Below are positions 29,267 through 36,960 of a DNA stretch of 64,000 bases, piece by piece; position 1 is the first letter of the stretch; the number at the start of each line of letters is the position of its first letter. The notes under the pieces are model-generated. The model was not told where the DNA came from and made no database searches. It was given only the letters and a program-made list of their open reading frames with translations. Position numbers and translations under genes: made by a program. Source of the stretch: Rhodoferax potami (GTDB taxonomy: Bacteria; Pseudomonadota; Gammaproteobacteria; Burkholderiales; Burkholderiaceae_C); contig NZ_JAVBIK010000001.1 of assembly GCF_032193805.1 (NCBI RefSeq), forward strand, positions 2,253,001-2,317,000, given 5' to 3'.

Positions 29267-30085
29267 ATGTTGTCCACCTCCACAAGCCCTCACGCTCTGG
29301 CCAGCCCGGTCGCCCCCCACAGCTGGTGGTGGCCTTTGGTCATTTTTGTACTCGGCACGCCCCTGTGGTTGCAGACCTGGGAGCCCGCCCTGTTTGTGGC
29401 GATCAACCAGTGGTGTGCGCCCCTGGCGGCAGAGTTCTGGACCGGACTCTCTTTGTTGGGCAATGGCTGGGGTTTGCTGGCGGTCACGGCGCCTTTGTTG
29501 GTGCTCGCTCCGCGTTTGATGTTGGCCTGGCTGTGCGCCGCGCCATTTGCGGTCTTGTTTGCCCGCACCGGCAAGTTCCTGATTGAGAGCCCGCGCCCGG
29601 CCGCAGTGGTCGATAACGCGCAGATGCGGGTGGTCGGCGAGTTGCTGCACAACGTGTCCATGCCCTCCGGGCACACGCTCACCGCTTTCGCGGTGGCCTC
29701 CGGCATTTACTACGCACTGACCCCGGTGCAGCGCCGGCAGTTCGGCTGGGTGCTGATGGTGCTGGCGGCCGGCGCAGGTTTGTCGCGCATTGCGGTGGGT
29801 GCCCATTGGCCCGGGGATGTGGTCGTGGGGACCAGCTTGGGCCTGTTGTCCGGTTTGTTGGGGCACCAAGTGTGGATACGCCTGTCCGAGCGGCAGTTCG
29901 CGCCCAACGCCAAGGGCATCCAGGTGGCCGCCGTCTTGGTGGCGCTCTCGGTCTACCACCTGGTGACGGAAGAGTTGGATTTCGCTGAAAACCATGTGCA
30001 CCAACAGGTGCTGACGGTGGTGGCCGTGCTCAGCTTGTTGGGGTATGTGCGATTGGTTTGGCGGACCATGTTTCAAGCCAAATAG
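29267..30085 (+). CDS. PAP2-family phosphatase
   Basis: Membrane phosphatase of 272 residues with five or six helices. All three PAP2 motifs are intact: KFLIESPRP, MPSGHT and SRIAVGAHWPGD. Such enzymes dephosphorylate undecaprenyl pyrophosphate or phosphatidyl-type lipids. It lies six bases after the GT39 gene, so it may process the same lipid-linked sugar pathway. The C-terminal 70 residues form two further helices beyond the catalytic core. Confidence 0.9.
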   Translation: MLSTSTSPHALASPVAPHSWWWPLVIFVLGTPLWLQTWEPALFVAINQWCAPLAAEFWTGLSLLGNGWGLLAVTAPLLVLAPRLMLAWLCAAPFAVLFARTGKFLIESPRPAAVVDNAQMRVVGELLHNVSMPSGHTLTAFAVASGIYYALTPVQRRQFGWVLMVLAAGAGLSRIAVGAHWPGDVVVGTSLGLLSGLLGHQVWIRLSERQFAPNAKGIQVAAVLVALSVYHLVTEELDFAENHVHQQVLTVVAVLSLLGYVRLVWRTMFQAK

Positions 30086-30092
30086 CCTTCTG

Positions 30093-30133
30093 GCGCTCTA
30101 ATTGATTGCGCTGGTAGCTATTGATTTGATAGC
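30093..30133 (-). repeat. Dispersed 41-bp palindromic repeat, copy 4
   Basis: On the minus strand: GCTAT-N7-ATAGC-N5-GCGC-N11-GCGC with exact spacing (30129-30133, 30117-30121, 30108-30111, 30093-30096 in plus coordinates). Intergenic, eight bases after the PAP2 stop and about 60 bases before the manganese riboswitch. Confidence 0.8.
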
Positions 30134-30195
30134 ATTCTGAGGCCCGGAATGCCCTGAGTGCTTGCGGGGATTACTTTGTCTCTGCCATCATCCGC

Positions 30196-30336
30196 ACACC
30201 TTTAGGGGAGTAGCATTCCCGGCGCGCAGGTGCCGGGGTTGCATGTTTCGTCAGTACGTCGCGGGTGGTTCATTGCCCCGGCCGGAACATGCAGAGGCGC
30301 CACATGGCGCTCTCCCGCAAGACCTACAGGGAATGT
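30196..30336 (+). ncRNA. yybP-ykoY manganese riboswitch
   Basis: Shows the family's conserved pieces in order: GGGGAGTAGC at 30205-30214, a CCCGGC/GCCGGG hairpin, GCATGTT (30241-30247) pairing with AACATGC (30286-30292), CGTCAGTACG at 30249-30258, and GCAAGACCT closing with ACAGGG opposite the 5' ACCTTTAG. It stands directly before a terC-family gene, the usual target. AAGACCT at 30319-30325 is perfectly complementary to AGGTCTT at 30350-30356, which contains the RBS, so Mn2+ binding probably frees translation. Confidence 0.85.
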
Positions 30337-30360
30337 TTCAACCATTTCGAGGTCTTGCAC

Positions 30361-31320
30361 ATGCAAACAATCGCACCGCTGTGGCTATGGGCCACGTTCA
30401 TTGGCATCGTACTGGTGTCACTCTTCGTCGACTTCGTTGTCCTCAAAAAGCAGGGCGCCCATGACATCGGCGTCAAAGAGGCGCTTAATTGGTCCCTGAT
30501 CTGGATCGCCTTGAGCTTCTTGTTCAACGGCTTGTTCTGGTGGGCTGTCAAAGACACCACCGGCTCGACTGAGATCGCCAACACCAAGTCGCTGGAGTTC
30601 CTGACCGGCTACCTCATCGAGAAATCGCTGGCGGTGGACAACATCTTTGTGTTCCTGCTGATCTTCACCTACTTCGCGGTGCCTACGCACTACCAGAAGC
30701 GGGTGCTGATGATCGGCATCATTGGTGCCATCGTGTTGCGCACCATCATGATTCTGGTAGGCGGCTGGTTGTTGGCTGAGTTCCACTGGATCTTGTATGT
30801 GTTCGGCGCTTTCCTGATCCTCACCGGCGTGAAGATGTGGTGGGCTGCAGGCCAGGAACCTAGCCTGGATGACAACCCCGCCCTGAAGCTGCTGCGCAAG
30901 ATCCTGCCCGTGAGCAAGAACTACGACGGCGAAAAATTCTGGACCGTAGAAAACGGCAAGAAGATCGCAACGCCTTTGTTCATGGTGATCTGCTTGGTGG
31001 CCCTGACCGACGTGATTTTTGCGGTGGACTCGATTCCTGCGATCTTCGCGATCACCAGCGACCCTTTCATTGTCTTGACCAGCAACGTGTTTGCGATTCT
31101 GGGTCTGCGTGCGATGTACTTCCTGCTGGCAGCTGTCGCTAACAAGTTCCACCTGTTGAACTACGGCTTGGCTGTGATCCTGGTGTTCATTGGTACCAAG
31201 ATGTGCTTGATCGATATCTACAAGATTCCGGTGGGCGTGTCCTTGGGCGTGGTGATCGGTATCCTGGCTGCCACCATGTGGTTGAGCGTGCGCACCAGCA
31301 AGAACGAAAACCACGCATGA
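30361..31320 (+). CDS. TerC family integral membrane protein (Alx/YkoY-like, probable Mn2+ exporter)
   Basis: Membrane protein of 319 residues with nine or ten helices. Seen: SLAVDNIFVFLLIFTYFAVP and the second VALTDVIFAVDSIPAIFAIT, the paired acidic motifs of TerC proteins thought to bind metal. The ATG at 30361 follows GAGG with eight-base spacing; upstream frame is riboswitch. Relatives such as Alx and YkoY export Mn2+, and the riboswitch fits that. Its stop overlaps the ExoD-family start by four bases. Confidence 0.93.
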   Translation: MQTIAPLWLWATFIGIVLVSLFVDFVVLKKQGAHDIGVKEALNWSLIWIALSFLFNGLFWWAVKDTTGSTEIANTKSLEFLTGYLIEKSLAVDNIFVFLLIFTYFAVPTHYQKRVLMIGIIGAIVLRTIMILVGGWLLAEFHWILYVFGAFLILTGVKMWWAAGQEPSLDDNPALKLLRKILPVSKNYDGEKFWTVENGKKIATPLFMVICLVALTDVIFAVDSIPAIFAITSDPFIVLTSNVFAILGLRAMYFLLAAVANKFHLLNYGLAVILVFIGTKMCLIDIYKIPVGVSLGVVIGILAATMWLSVRTSKNENHA

Positions 31321-31934
31321 GCGTTCACCACACGCAGGCCGAACGGCTGCGGGCTGCAGCCACCGCGCTGCAGGACCAGCCGCTGAGCCTGCAGCAACTG
31401 TTCCGGCTGCATGGCCGGGCAGGGCCGGGGGCCTTGCTGGTGGTGCTCGCAGTTCCCTGCCTCTTGCCCGTGCCCGGCGCGGGCATGTTGCTTTCCATGG
31501 GGATGGTGATGGTGGCTTGGATGATCTGGCGCTATTACCCCCGCCTGGTCATGCCCCGCAAGGTGGGCCGCTTCCAGTTGTCGCCGTCCATGGCGCGTCG
31601 TGCGCTCAACACCTTGGCGTGGCTCTATGAAAAAGCCTCCCGGGTCATGCGGACCCGGCAGCGTTGGTGGCTACAGCCCGGTCACCGTGTCTGGCTTGCG
31701 CCCTTTGTGGCGGCCATGGCGCTGATCATTTTTTTGCCGATTCCGTTCGGCAATGTCGTGCCGGCAGCGGCCCTGTTGCTTATCGGCTTGGGGCTGGTGT
31801 TTGAAGACGGCTTGGCCATGCTCTCAGGTGTCGTTCTGGGCGTGGTTTTGTTGGCAGTCCTGGCCGCTCTGGCCGGAGGGGCTGCCCACTGGGCGCCTGA
31901 GCTTTGGGCCGCCTGGCCTCTGCGCCCGCAGTAA
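31317..31934 (+). CDS. ExoD family exopolysaccharide-synthesis-like membrane protein
   Basis: Protein of 205 residues with three or four helices. Seen: LSLQQLFRLHGRAGPGALLVVLA, then PCLLPVPGAGMLLSMGMVMV, features of the ExoD family (PF06055-like), named for a Rhizobium gene needed for exopolysaccharide and alkaline tolerance. Start ATG overlaps the terC stop (ATGA), so it should share the manganese riboswitch transcript. The biochemical role of ExoD is unknown. Confidence 0.87.
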   Translation: MSVHHTQAERLRAAATALQDQPLSLQQLFRLHGRAGPGALLVVLAVPCLLPVPGAGMLLSMGMVMVAWMIWRYYPRLVMPRKVGRFQLSPSMARRALNTLAWLYEKASRVMRTRQRWWLQPGHRVWLAPFVAAMALIIFLPIPFGNVVPAAALLLIGLGLVFEDGLAMLSGVVLGVVLLAVLAALAGGAAHWAPELWAAWPLRPQ

Positions 31935-31948
31935 AACGCTGCGGAATT

Positions 31949-32767
31949 TCAATGCCCTGCCAGCCGCAGCGCCAATGCGCTGAGGGCCTGGTAGGCGTCG
32001 CCACTAGGCACATCCCATGCTTTCACCACCGCGGCCTGCCGCTCGATGGCGGCCCCATCGCCGCGCGCAGCAGGGCCTGTGAGCGCACCGGCCGGACCCA
32101 GCCGGGTGATGTTGTCCACCGCATTGCGTAACAAGGTCGCACGCAGGTGCGGCAGCAAGTGGGCGGGTACACCAGTGCGGGTCCAGGCAGCTTCTGCGAC
32201 CGACTGGATCACTGGCAGAAAGTTGGTCGCAAACACTGCCGCCGCGTGATAGAGCACTTTGTCCTCGCTAGCCACACCAAACGTCTGCGCGCCAATCGCA
32301 TCGAATGCCGAGCGCAAAGTGTCGCAAGCGGAGGTGTCACCTTCCAGCCCACACGCCGTGCCCGCGAACTGCTGCACCGCCAACCCGACATCTGCAAAAC
32401 TCAAGATGCAATGCGCGCTGGCCGTGCGCCAACCCGCGTCGGCCAAGGGCTGCAAGCTGCCGGCATTCTGGGCGCCGCTGCAATGAAAGACGATGGGGGC
32501 AGCGGTTCCGGACGGTTGCGTGGCGGCGAGCGCGCTGGCGACTTCGGCGATCCGCGCATCCTGCACCGCCACCATCCACACATCGGCCGGACGCATGGCC
32601 TGCATGGTGGCTACCGCCGTGCCCGCGCCCATGGCGGAGCACGCGGCTTGTGCACTCGCCAAGCTGCTGGTCAACACATCTTGAATCTCGAACACGCCAT
32701 GCCGTGTCCACAAGGTGGCCAATGTGCGGCCCACACGGCCGGCACCTATCAGGTTCAGGGTTGTCAC
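31949..32767 (-). CDS. Rossmann-like and DUF2520 domain protein
   Basis: Protein of 272 residues. Seen: N-terminal NADP-binding fold (LNLIGAGRVGRTLATLW, then DVWMVAVQDARIAEVA) and a C-terminal helical domain typical of DUF2520 (VLYHAAAVFATNFLPVIQSVAEA). It resembles the 3-hydroxyisobutyrate/ketopantoate reductase type of short Rossmann proteins. No substrate is known for the family. Divergent from the epimerase with a 44-base gap. Confidence 0.88.
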   Translation of the reverse strand: MTTLNLIGAGRVGRTLATLWTRHGVFEIQDVLTSSLASAQAACSAMGAGTAVATMQAMRPADVWMVAVQDARIAEVASALAATQPSGTAAPIVFHCSGAQNAGSLQPLADAGWRTASAHCILSFADVGLAVQQFAGTACGLEGDTSACDTLRSAFDAIGAQTFGVASEDKVLYHAAAVFATNFLPVIQSVAEAAWTRTGVPAHLLPHLRATLLRNAVDNITRLGPAGALTGPAARGDGAAIERQAAVVKAWDVPSGDAYQALSALALRLAGH

Positions 32768-32811
32768 GCGCGCTTCACTCCGGGAACGGTGGGCGCCGCT
32801 ACCATGGCGCC

Positions 32812-33666
32812 ATGAAAAAAATTCTGGTTACAGGCGGCACCGGGGCCGTCGGCAAATACATTGTGGACGATCTGGTGCAGCACGGGTACACCGTGGGGGT
32901 GCTCGATTTGGCAGCCCCTGCTCGCAATGATGTGGCGCACCATGCCGTTGACGTATTGCAGCTCGATGCGGTGCTGCAAGCCATGGCCGGTTATGACGCG
33001 GTCATGCATGTGGCGGGCATTCCGCACCCGCTCAATGACCCGGCCAAACGGGTGTTTGATGTGAATGTGAACGGCACCTTCAATGTGCTCGAAGCCGCTG
33101 CCCAGCATGGCCTTGCCAAGGTGGTGTTCACCTCCAGCGAATCGACCATGGGTTTTGCCTTTGCGGCGCACCGGCTGGCGCCCCTGTACATCCCAGTGGA
33201 CGAGGCCCACCCGGCCCGCCCGCAGGACCCCTACGGCCTGAGCAAAGTGGTGAGTGAGCAAATCTGCAAAACCTATTCCGATCGCTTTGGGCTGCGCACC
33301 GTGTGCCTGCGCATGCCGTGGGTCTGGCTGCCGGACGATGCCCAGCGCCCGTTTTACCGCTCGCTGGTGGCGGAGTACCCCAACTGGTACAAAAACTTGT
33401 GGACCTTTGTGGATGCCCGCGATGTGGCTATTGCACACCGCTTGGCGCTCGAAGTCGAGCTGGAGCAGCAGCACGAAGCCTTTTTCATCACCGGCCCGCA
33501 CAACTGGACCGGCCGCGATGGCCGCGCCTTGATGGCCGAGTTCTGGCCCGAAGTAACGCAGTTCGCGGCTGAATTTACCGGCGCCGAGCCCTTGATTTCT
33601 CATGCCAAGGCCGCCCGCCTGCTGGGCTATGCACCGCGGTATGGCGTGACTGACGTACTCGCTTAA
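32812..33666 (+). CDS. NAD-dependent epimerase/dehydratase family protein
   Basis: Extended short-chain dehydrogenase of 284 residues. Seen: KKILVTGGTGAVGKYIVDDL, the catalytic SSES ... YGLSK (Ser, Tyr-xxx-Lys: DPYGLSKVVSEQ) and a C-terminal Rossmann-adjacent substrate lobe. Likely acts on a nucleotide sugar or similar hydroxy-carbonyl; there is no surrounding sugar-nucleotide cluster to name it. Its stop overlaps the end of the convergent PAP2 gene by four bases. Confidence 0.9.
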   Translation: MKKILVTGGTGAVGKYIVDDLVQHGYTVGVLDLAAPARNDVAHHAVDVLQLDAVLQAMAGYDAVMHVAGIPHPLNDPAKRVFDVNVNGTFNVLEAAAQHGLAKVVFTSSESTMGFAFAAHRLAPLYIPVDEAHPARPQDPYGLSKVVSEQICKTYSDRFGLRTVCLRMPWVWLPDDAQRPFYRSLVAEYPNWYKNLWTFVDARDVAIAHRLALEVELEQQHEAFFITGPHNWTGRDGRALMAEFWPEVTQFAAEFTGAEPLISHAKAARLLGYAPRYGVTDVLA

Positions 33667-34343
33667 TGGGCACCGGCCGGCACAGCCGGGGCCAAGGTGG
33701 CAGGTGCTGGTGCCGCTTGATGCAACTGGTGCCGGCGAAACGGTTGGACCTTGCCCGAGAGCCAGAGCGCAATCCGGACCTCCATCGCATGGGTCGGCAG
33801 GTACGTGGCGGTGCTGGTGTTCAAGGCCAGCACCAGCAGGCAGGGCGCCCACCGGGAAGCCGGGTGCCGCAAAGGCACCTGCCCCAAACGCCGCACCACC
33901 GGCACACTGACCGCCAACCCGAGCAGCCAGGCGGCCACGACCTCACTCACACTGTGCGCGCCGACCACGACCCGCGAAACGCCCACCAGCAGGGCCAGCG
34001 CGGCACCCAGCGGAGCGCCGAGTTCGCGCCCCCACCGGCCGGGCAAACCCCGTAGCAACAAGGGCAATATGGCCGCGGCCAGCAGGCCATGGCCGCTCAC
34101 GCCGGTGAAGTCGATCGCGGCGATGCCGATGCCCCAGCCATAAAACAGGCACTTGCTGGTCACGGTGAGTGCCACCGCAGCCGTCATGGCCACCACATAG
34201 TGGCGGGCAGCGGCCTGTGCGCCACTGCGCCACAGCCCGAATGCCACCAACACAAACGCCGGCAACAGCAGGCTGGACGAGCCGAAGTGGGTCACGGTCC
34301 ACCAGACCGGCGCAATCGGGGTGTTGCTCAAGGCCTCGCTCAT
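33663..34343 (-). CDS. PAP2-like membrane protein
   Basis: Membrane protein of 226 residues with about six helices. The phosphatase motifs are degenerate: FTGVSGHGLLAA gives SGH, and SRVVVGAHSVSEV keeps SRxxxxxH with glutamate in place of the final aspartate; the first KxxxxxxRP is not evident (KCLFYGWG). So it may be weakly active or non-catalytic. The C-terminus is proline/alanine-rich. Last gene of a minus-strand operon, its ATG overlapping the srkA stop by four bases. Confidence 0.78.
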   Translation of the reverse strand: MSEALSNTPIAPVWWTVTHFGSSSLLLPAFVLVAFGLWRSGAQAAARHYVVAMTAAVALTVTSKCLFYGWGIGIAAIDFTGVSGHGLLAAAILPLLLRGLPGRWGRELGAPLGAALALLVGVSRVVVGAHSVSEVVAAWLLGLAVSVPVVRRLGQVPLRHPASRWAPCLLVLALNTSTATYLPTHAMEVRIALWLSGKVQPFRRHQLHQAAPAPATLAPAVPAGAH

Positions 34344-35392
34344 ACGATCAGGGGGTTGTCGCTCATGGCCTCGATCTGGTCCTCCAGCATCTGGATCTGG
34401 CCTTTCCAGTAATCGCTGCTGCCAAACCACGGGAAGTTCACCGGGAAAATCGGGTCGCTCCAGCGCCGCGCCAGCCAGGCGCTGTAGTGAATCAGGCGCA
34501 GCGTGCGCAGGGGCTCAATCAGGGCCAGCTCTAGGCGATCGAACTCGCGGAATTGCTCGTAGCCATCGACCAGCATGCCGAGCTGCCGGGTTTGCTGCTG
34601 CCGGTCGCCGCTGAGCAGCATCCACAGGTCTTGCACTGCCGGGCCGGTGCGCGCGTCGTCCAAGTCCACAAAATGCGGGCCGGGACCGGCGCTGGCCGCG
34701 GCATCGGTCGGCGTCCAGAGAATGTTGCCGGGGTGGCAGTCGCCATGCAGGCGCAGCTGGCGTATACCGCTGGAATTGGTCTTGTTTTGGCCTGTAGCGC
34801 CCGCCATATCTGCGCGAGTAGCTATCAAATCAATAGCTTCCTGGCAGCGCTTGCTCCAGAGGGTCTGCACATCCAGTGGCACGCAGTCGTGCGCGAGCAG
34901 CCACTGCATCGGCTCCACCGCAAAGGTCTGGACATCCAGTGCGGGGCGCTGCACAAACGGGCGGCGCGCGCCTACGGTGTGGATACGCGCCAGAAAGCGG
35001 CCGATCCACTCCAGCACTTCACCATCGTCAAGTTCAGGTGGGCGGCCGCCGCGGCGCGGGCTCACGCTGAAGCTGAAATCCTGAAACCGGTGCAGGGTCT
35101 GGCCGTTCAGTACCAAAGGGCCGACGGCCGGAATCTCGGCCGCCATCAGCTCGGCGGCAAAGTCGTGCTCTTCCTGAATTTGTGCATCGCTCCAACGCTC
35201 GGGGCGGTAGAACTTGGCCACCACCGGCGCGCCGTCTTCGAGCTGGACCTGGTAAACCCGGTTTTCGTACGACGAGAGGGCGGTGAGCCGCCCGTCGCCA
35301 CGCAAGCCCACGCTCTCCAGCGCGTCGAGCACCACGTCCGGGGTCAGGGTTTCAAAGGGATGGGCGGCGCCGGGCGCGGTGGGGGAGTTCAT
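34340..35392 (-). CDS. srkA: Stress response serine/threonine kinase (SrkA/YihE-like)
   Basis: Cytosolic kinase of the aminoglycoside-phosphotransferase fold, 350 residues. Seen: N-terminal LSSYENRVYQVQLEDGAPVVAKFYRPERWSD split as strand-plus-lysine region, EEHDFAAELMAAEIP, the catalytic LHGDCHPGNILW and FVDLDDARTGPAVQDLW. SrkA in E. coli counters MazEF-linked stress death. A repeat copy is read in frame (AIDLIATRADMAGAT) just before the catalytic loop, with an inserted linker (GQNKTNSSG) not seen in the usual proteins. Coupled to PAP2 by a four-base overlap. Confidence 0.87.
   Translation of the reverse strand: MNSPTAPGAAHPFETLTPDVVLDALESVGLRGDGRLTALSSYENRVYQVQLEDGAPVVAKFYRPERWSDAQIQEEHDFAAELMAAEIPAVGPLVLNGQTLHRFQDFSFSVSPRRGGRPPELDDGEVLEWIGRFLARIHTVGARRPFVQRPALDVQTFAVEPMQWLLAHDCVPLDVQTLWSKRCQEAIDLIATRADMAGATGQNKTNSSGIRQLRLHGDCHPGNILWTPTDAAASAGPGPHFVDLDDARTGPAVQDLWMLLSGDRQQQTRQLGMLVDGYEQFREFDRLELALIEPLRTLRLIHYSAWLARRWSDPIFPVNFPWFGSSDYWKGQIQMLEDQIEAMSDNPLIV
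34797..34837 (-). repeat. Dispersed 41-bp palindromic repeat, copy 5 (inside srkA)
   Basis: On the minus strand: GCTAT-N7-ATAGC-N5-GCGC-N11-GCGC with exact spacing (34833-34837, 34821-34825, 34812-34815, 34797-34800 in plus coordinates). It is translated as part of SrkA. Confidence 0.75.
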
Positions 35393-35445
35393 GCGGGCAT
35401 TGTCCCCCGCTTTGCCGCCCGGGCGTGGTGCTCCCGGCAGTCCGT

Positions 35446-36960
35446 TCAGCCTAGCGGGCCGAGGTCGTCGCCGTAGCCGGAGAGGCCTCCCGACTCGGCG
35501 TCGGAGTCTGAGTAGCCCGCTGACGCGGTGGTGCGTACGTCTGCACCCAAGTGCTCGAAAGGCAAGGCCTGCTTGACCAGAATCAGGGTGCAGGGCGCCT
35601 CCATTGCCACCTTGATCGGCACCGTGGCGACAAAGCGTTGGGTCTTGAGCCCGTGGGTGGCCGCCCCCATGACGATCACGCTCACCTGGTTGCCCCGCGC
35701 ATAGTCCAGCAGGGCCTGTGCCACGTCGCTGCTCTCGAGGACATGGCACGACATCTGGTGGCCGGGGTGGTCCAGCGGCTGGGCCCATTGGCGCAGCGCA
35801 CTCAGGTAGCGCCGGTGCACATGGGTTTCGCTCTTGCTGTCGTCCGAGGCGCTGGTCTGGCTGCCGGAGATGACGGTCACACACGCCAGCCGTGCGCCCG
35901 GCCGGGTGCCCAGTGATCTGGCGACCGCCTGGCGCAGGCTGTAGAGGGTGGCGTCACTCGCATCTTTGTGCGGCACGGCCACCATGACGATGGGGACTTC
36001 TTCGAGCTGTTGGGCCGGCAAGGGGCTGGGCTGGTAGTGCATGCCCGCTGCCTTGATCCATCGCTTGAAATGGGTGCGAAACGGGGTGCCTTGGATGTTG
36101 GTGCCGCGCTGGGTGACATGCACCTGGGTCGGGTGTGCCAGGTCAAAGGCCAGATGCGCGGCCGACGGGTAGCGCTTGGCGGCCTCCGGCTCCAGGCAGC
36201 GCAAGACCACCTCTTGCAACCAGGCAGGCACTTCCGGGCGGCGCTTGCGTGGCGGCACCGGGTCCATCCACAAGCGCTGGCGCAGGCCGGCCTGGGTCAG
36301 CGGCTCCCCAAAGGGCAATTCTGCGGTGCAGAGCTGGTAGAGCATGACACCGATGGCGAATACATCGCTGCGCGGGTCGCCCCGCACGCCAACCACCTGC
36401 TCGGGGGCAATCCACGCCGGCGAGCCCACCGCTTTGCGCAATTGCTCGGCCAGCAGATCCGGAAAGTGCGCGTGGCAAGAGAGCCCGAAGTCCAGCAGCA
36501 CTGCGCTGCCGTCCTCGCGGATCAGCACATTGGCGGGTTTGAGGTCGAGATGCACCGTGTTTTGCTGGTGCAGTGCATGGGCGGCGCGGGCTACGGCTGC
36601 GCCCAGACGCGTGATGTCGGCCACATCTAGTTGTGGGCCATCCAGCCAGTGCTGCAGGGTGCGCCCCTGCACGTATTCCATGACCAGATAGGGCACGTGC
36701 ACCAGATCGCCAGCGGCTACAAACCGGGGGGTATGCGGGCCGCTCAGGGCTTGCATGATCTGGCACTCCACCTCGAAGCTGACGATGTTCTCCGCCCCGT
36801 CGCCCGCGGTCATGCGGGGGACCTTCATGGCCATGTCAAAGCCGGGCCCCGGCCGCCCGTCGGCATACACGACCCGGTAAATATGGGCCATGCCGCCGGA
36901 GTGGATGCAAGCTTCAATACGGAAGCCGTCCAGCACCTCGCCCGGTTCGAGTAGTTTCAT
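35446..36960 (-). CDS. Bifunctional serine/threonine protein kinase / universal stress protein
   Basis: Fusion of 504 residues. Kinase domain about 10-285: glycine loop IHSGGMAHIYRV, lysine K46 in MAMKVPRM, catalytic loop HLDLKPANV (137-145; HLD replaces the usual HRD), DFG at 157-159, WIAPEQ and SDVFAIGVMLYQL. Then a UspA domain about 325-485 (VPIVMVAVPHKDASDATLYSL ... IVMGAATHGLKTQR ... APCTLILVK). The missing HRD arginine suggests activation not dependent on activation-loop phosphorylation. Overlaps the phosphoesterase gene by four bases. Partner proteins unknown. Confidence 0.92.
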   Translation of the reverse strand: MKLLEPGEVLDGFRIEACIHSGGMAHIYRVVYADGRPGPGFDMAMKVPRMTAGDGAENIVSFEVECQIMQALSGPHTPRFVAAGDLVHVPYLVMEYVQGRTLQHWLDGPQLDVADITRLGAAVARAAHALHQQNTVHLDLKPANVLIREDGSAVLLDFGLSCHAHFPDLLAEQLRKAVGSPAWIAPEQVVGVRGDPRSDVFAIGVMLYQLCTAELPFGEPLTQAGLRQRLWMDPVPPRKRRPEVPAWLQEVVLRCLEPEAAKRYPSAAHLAFDLAHPTQVHVTQRGTNIQGTPFRTHFKRWIKAAGMHYQPSPLPAQQLEEVPIVMVAVPHKDASDATLYSLRQAVARSLGTRPGARLACVTVISGSQTSASDDSKSETHVHRRYLSALRQWAQPLDHPGHQMSCHVLESSDVAQALLDYARGNQVSVIVMGAATHGLKTQRFVATVPIKVAMEAPCTLILVKQALPFEHLGADVRTTASAGYSDSDAESGGLSGYGDDLGPLG

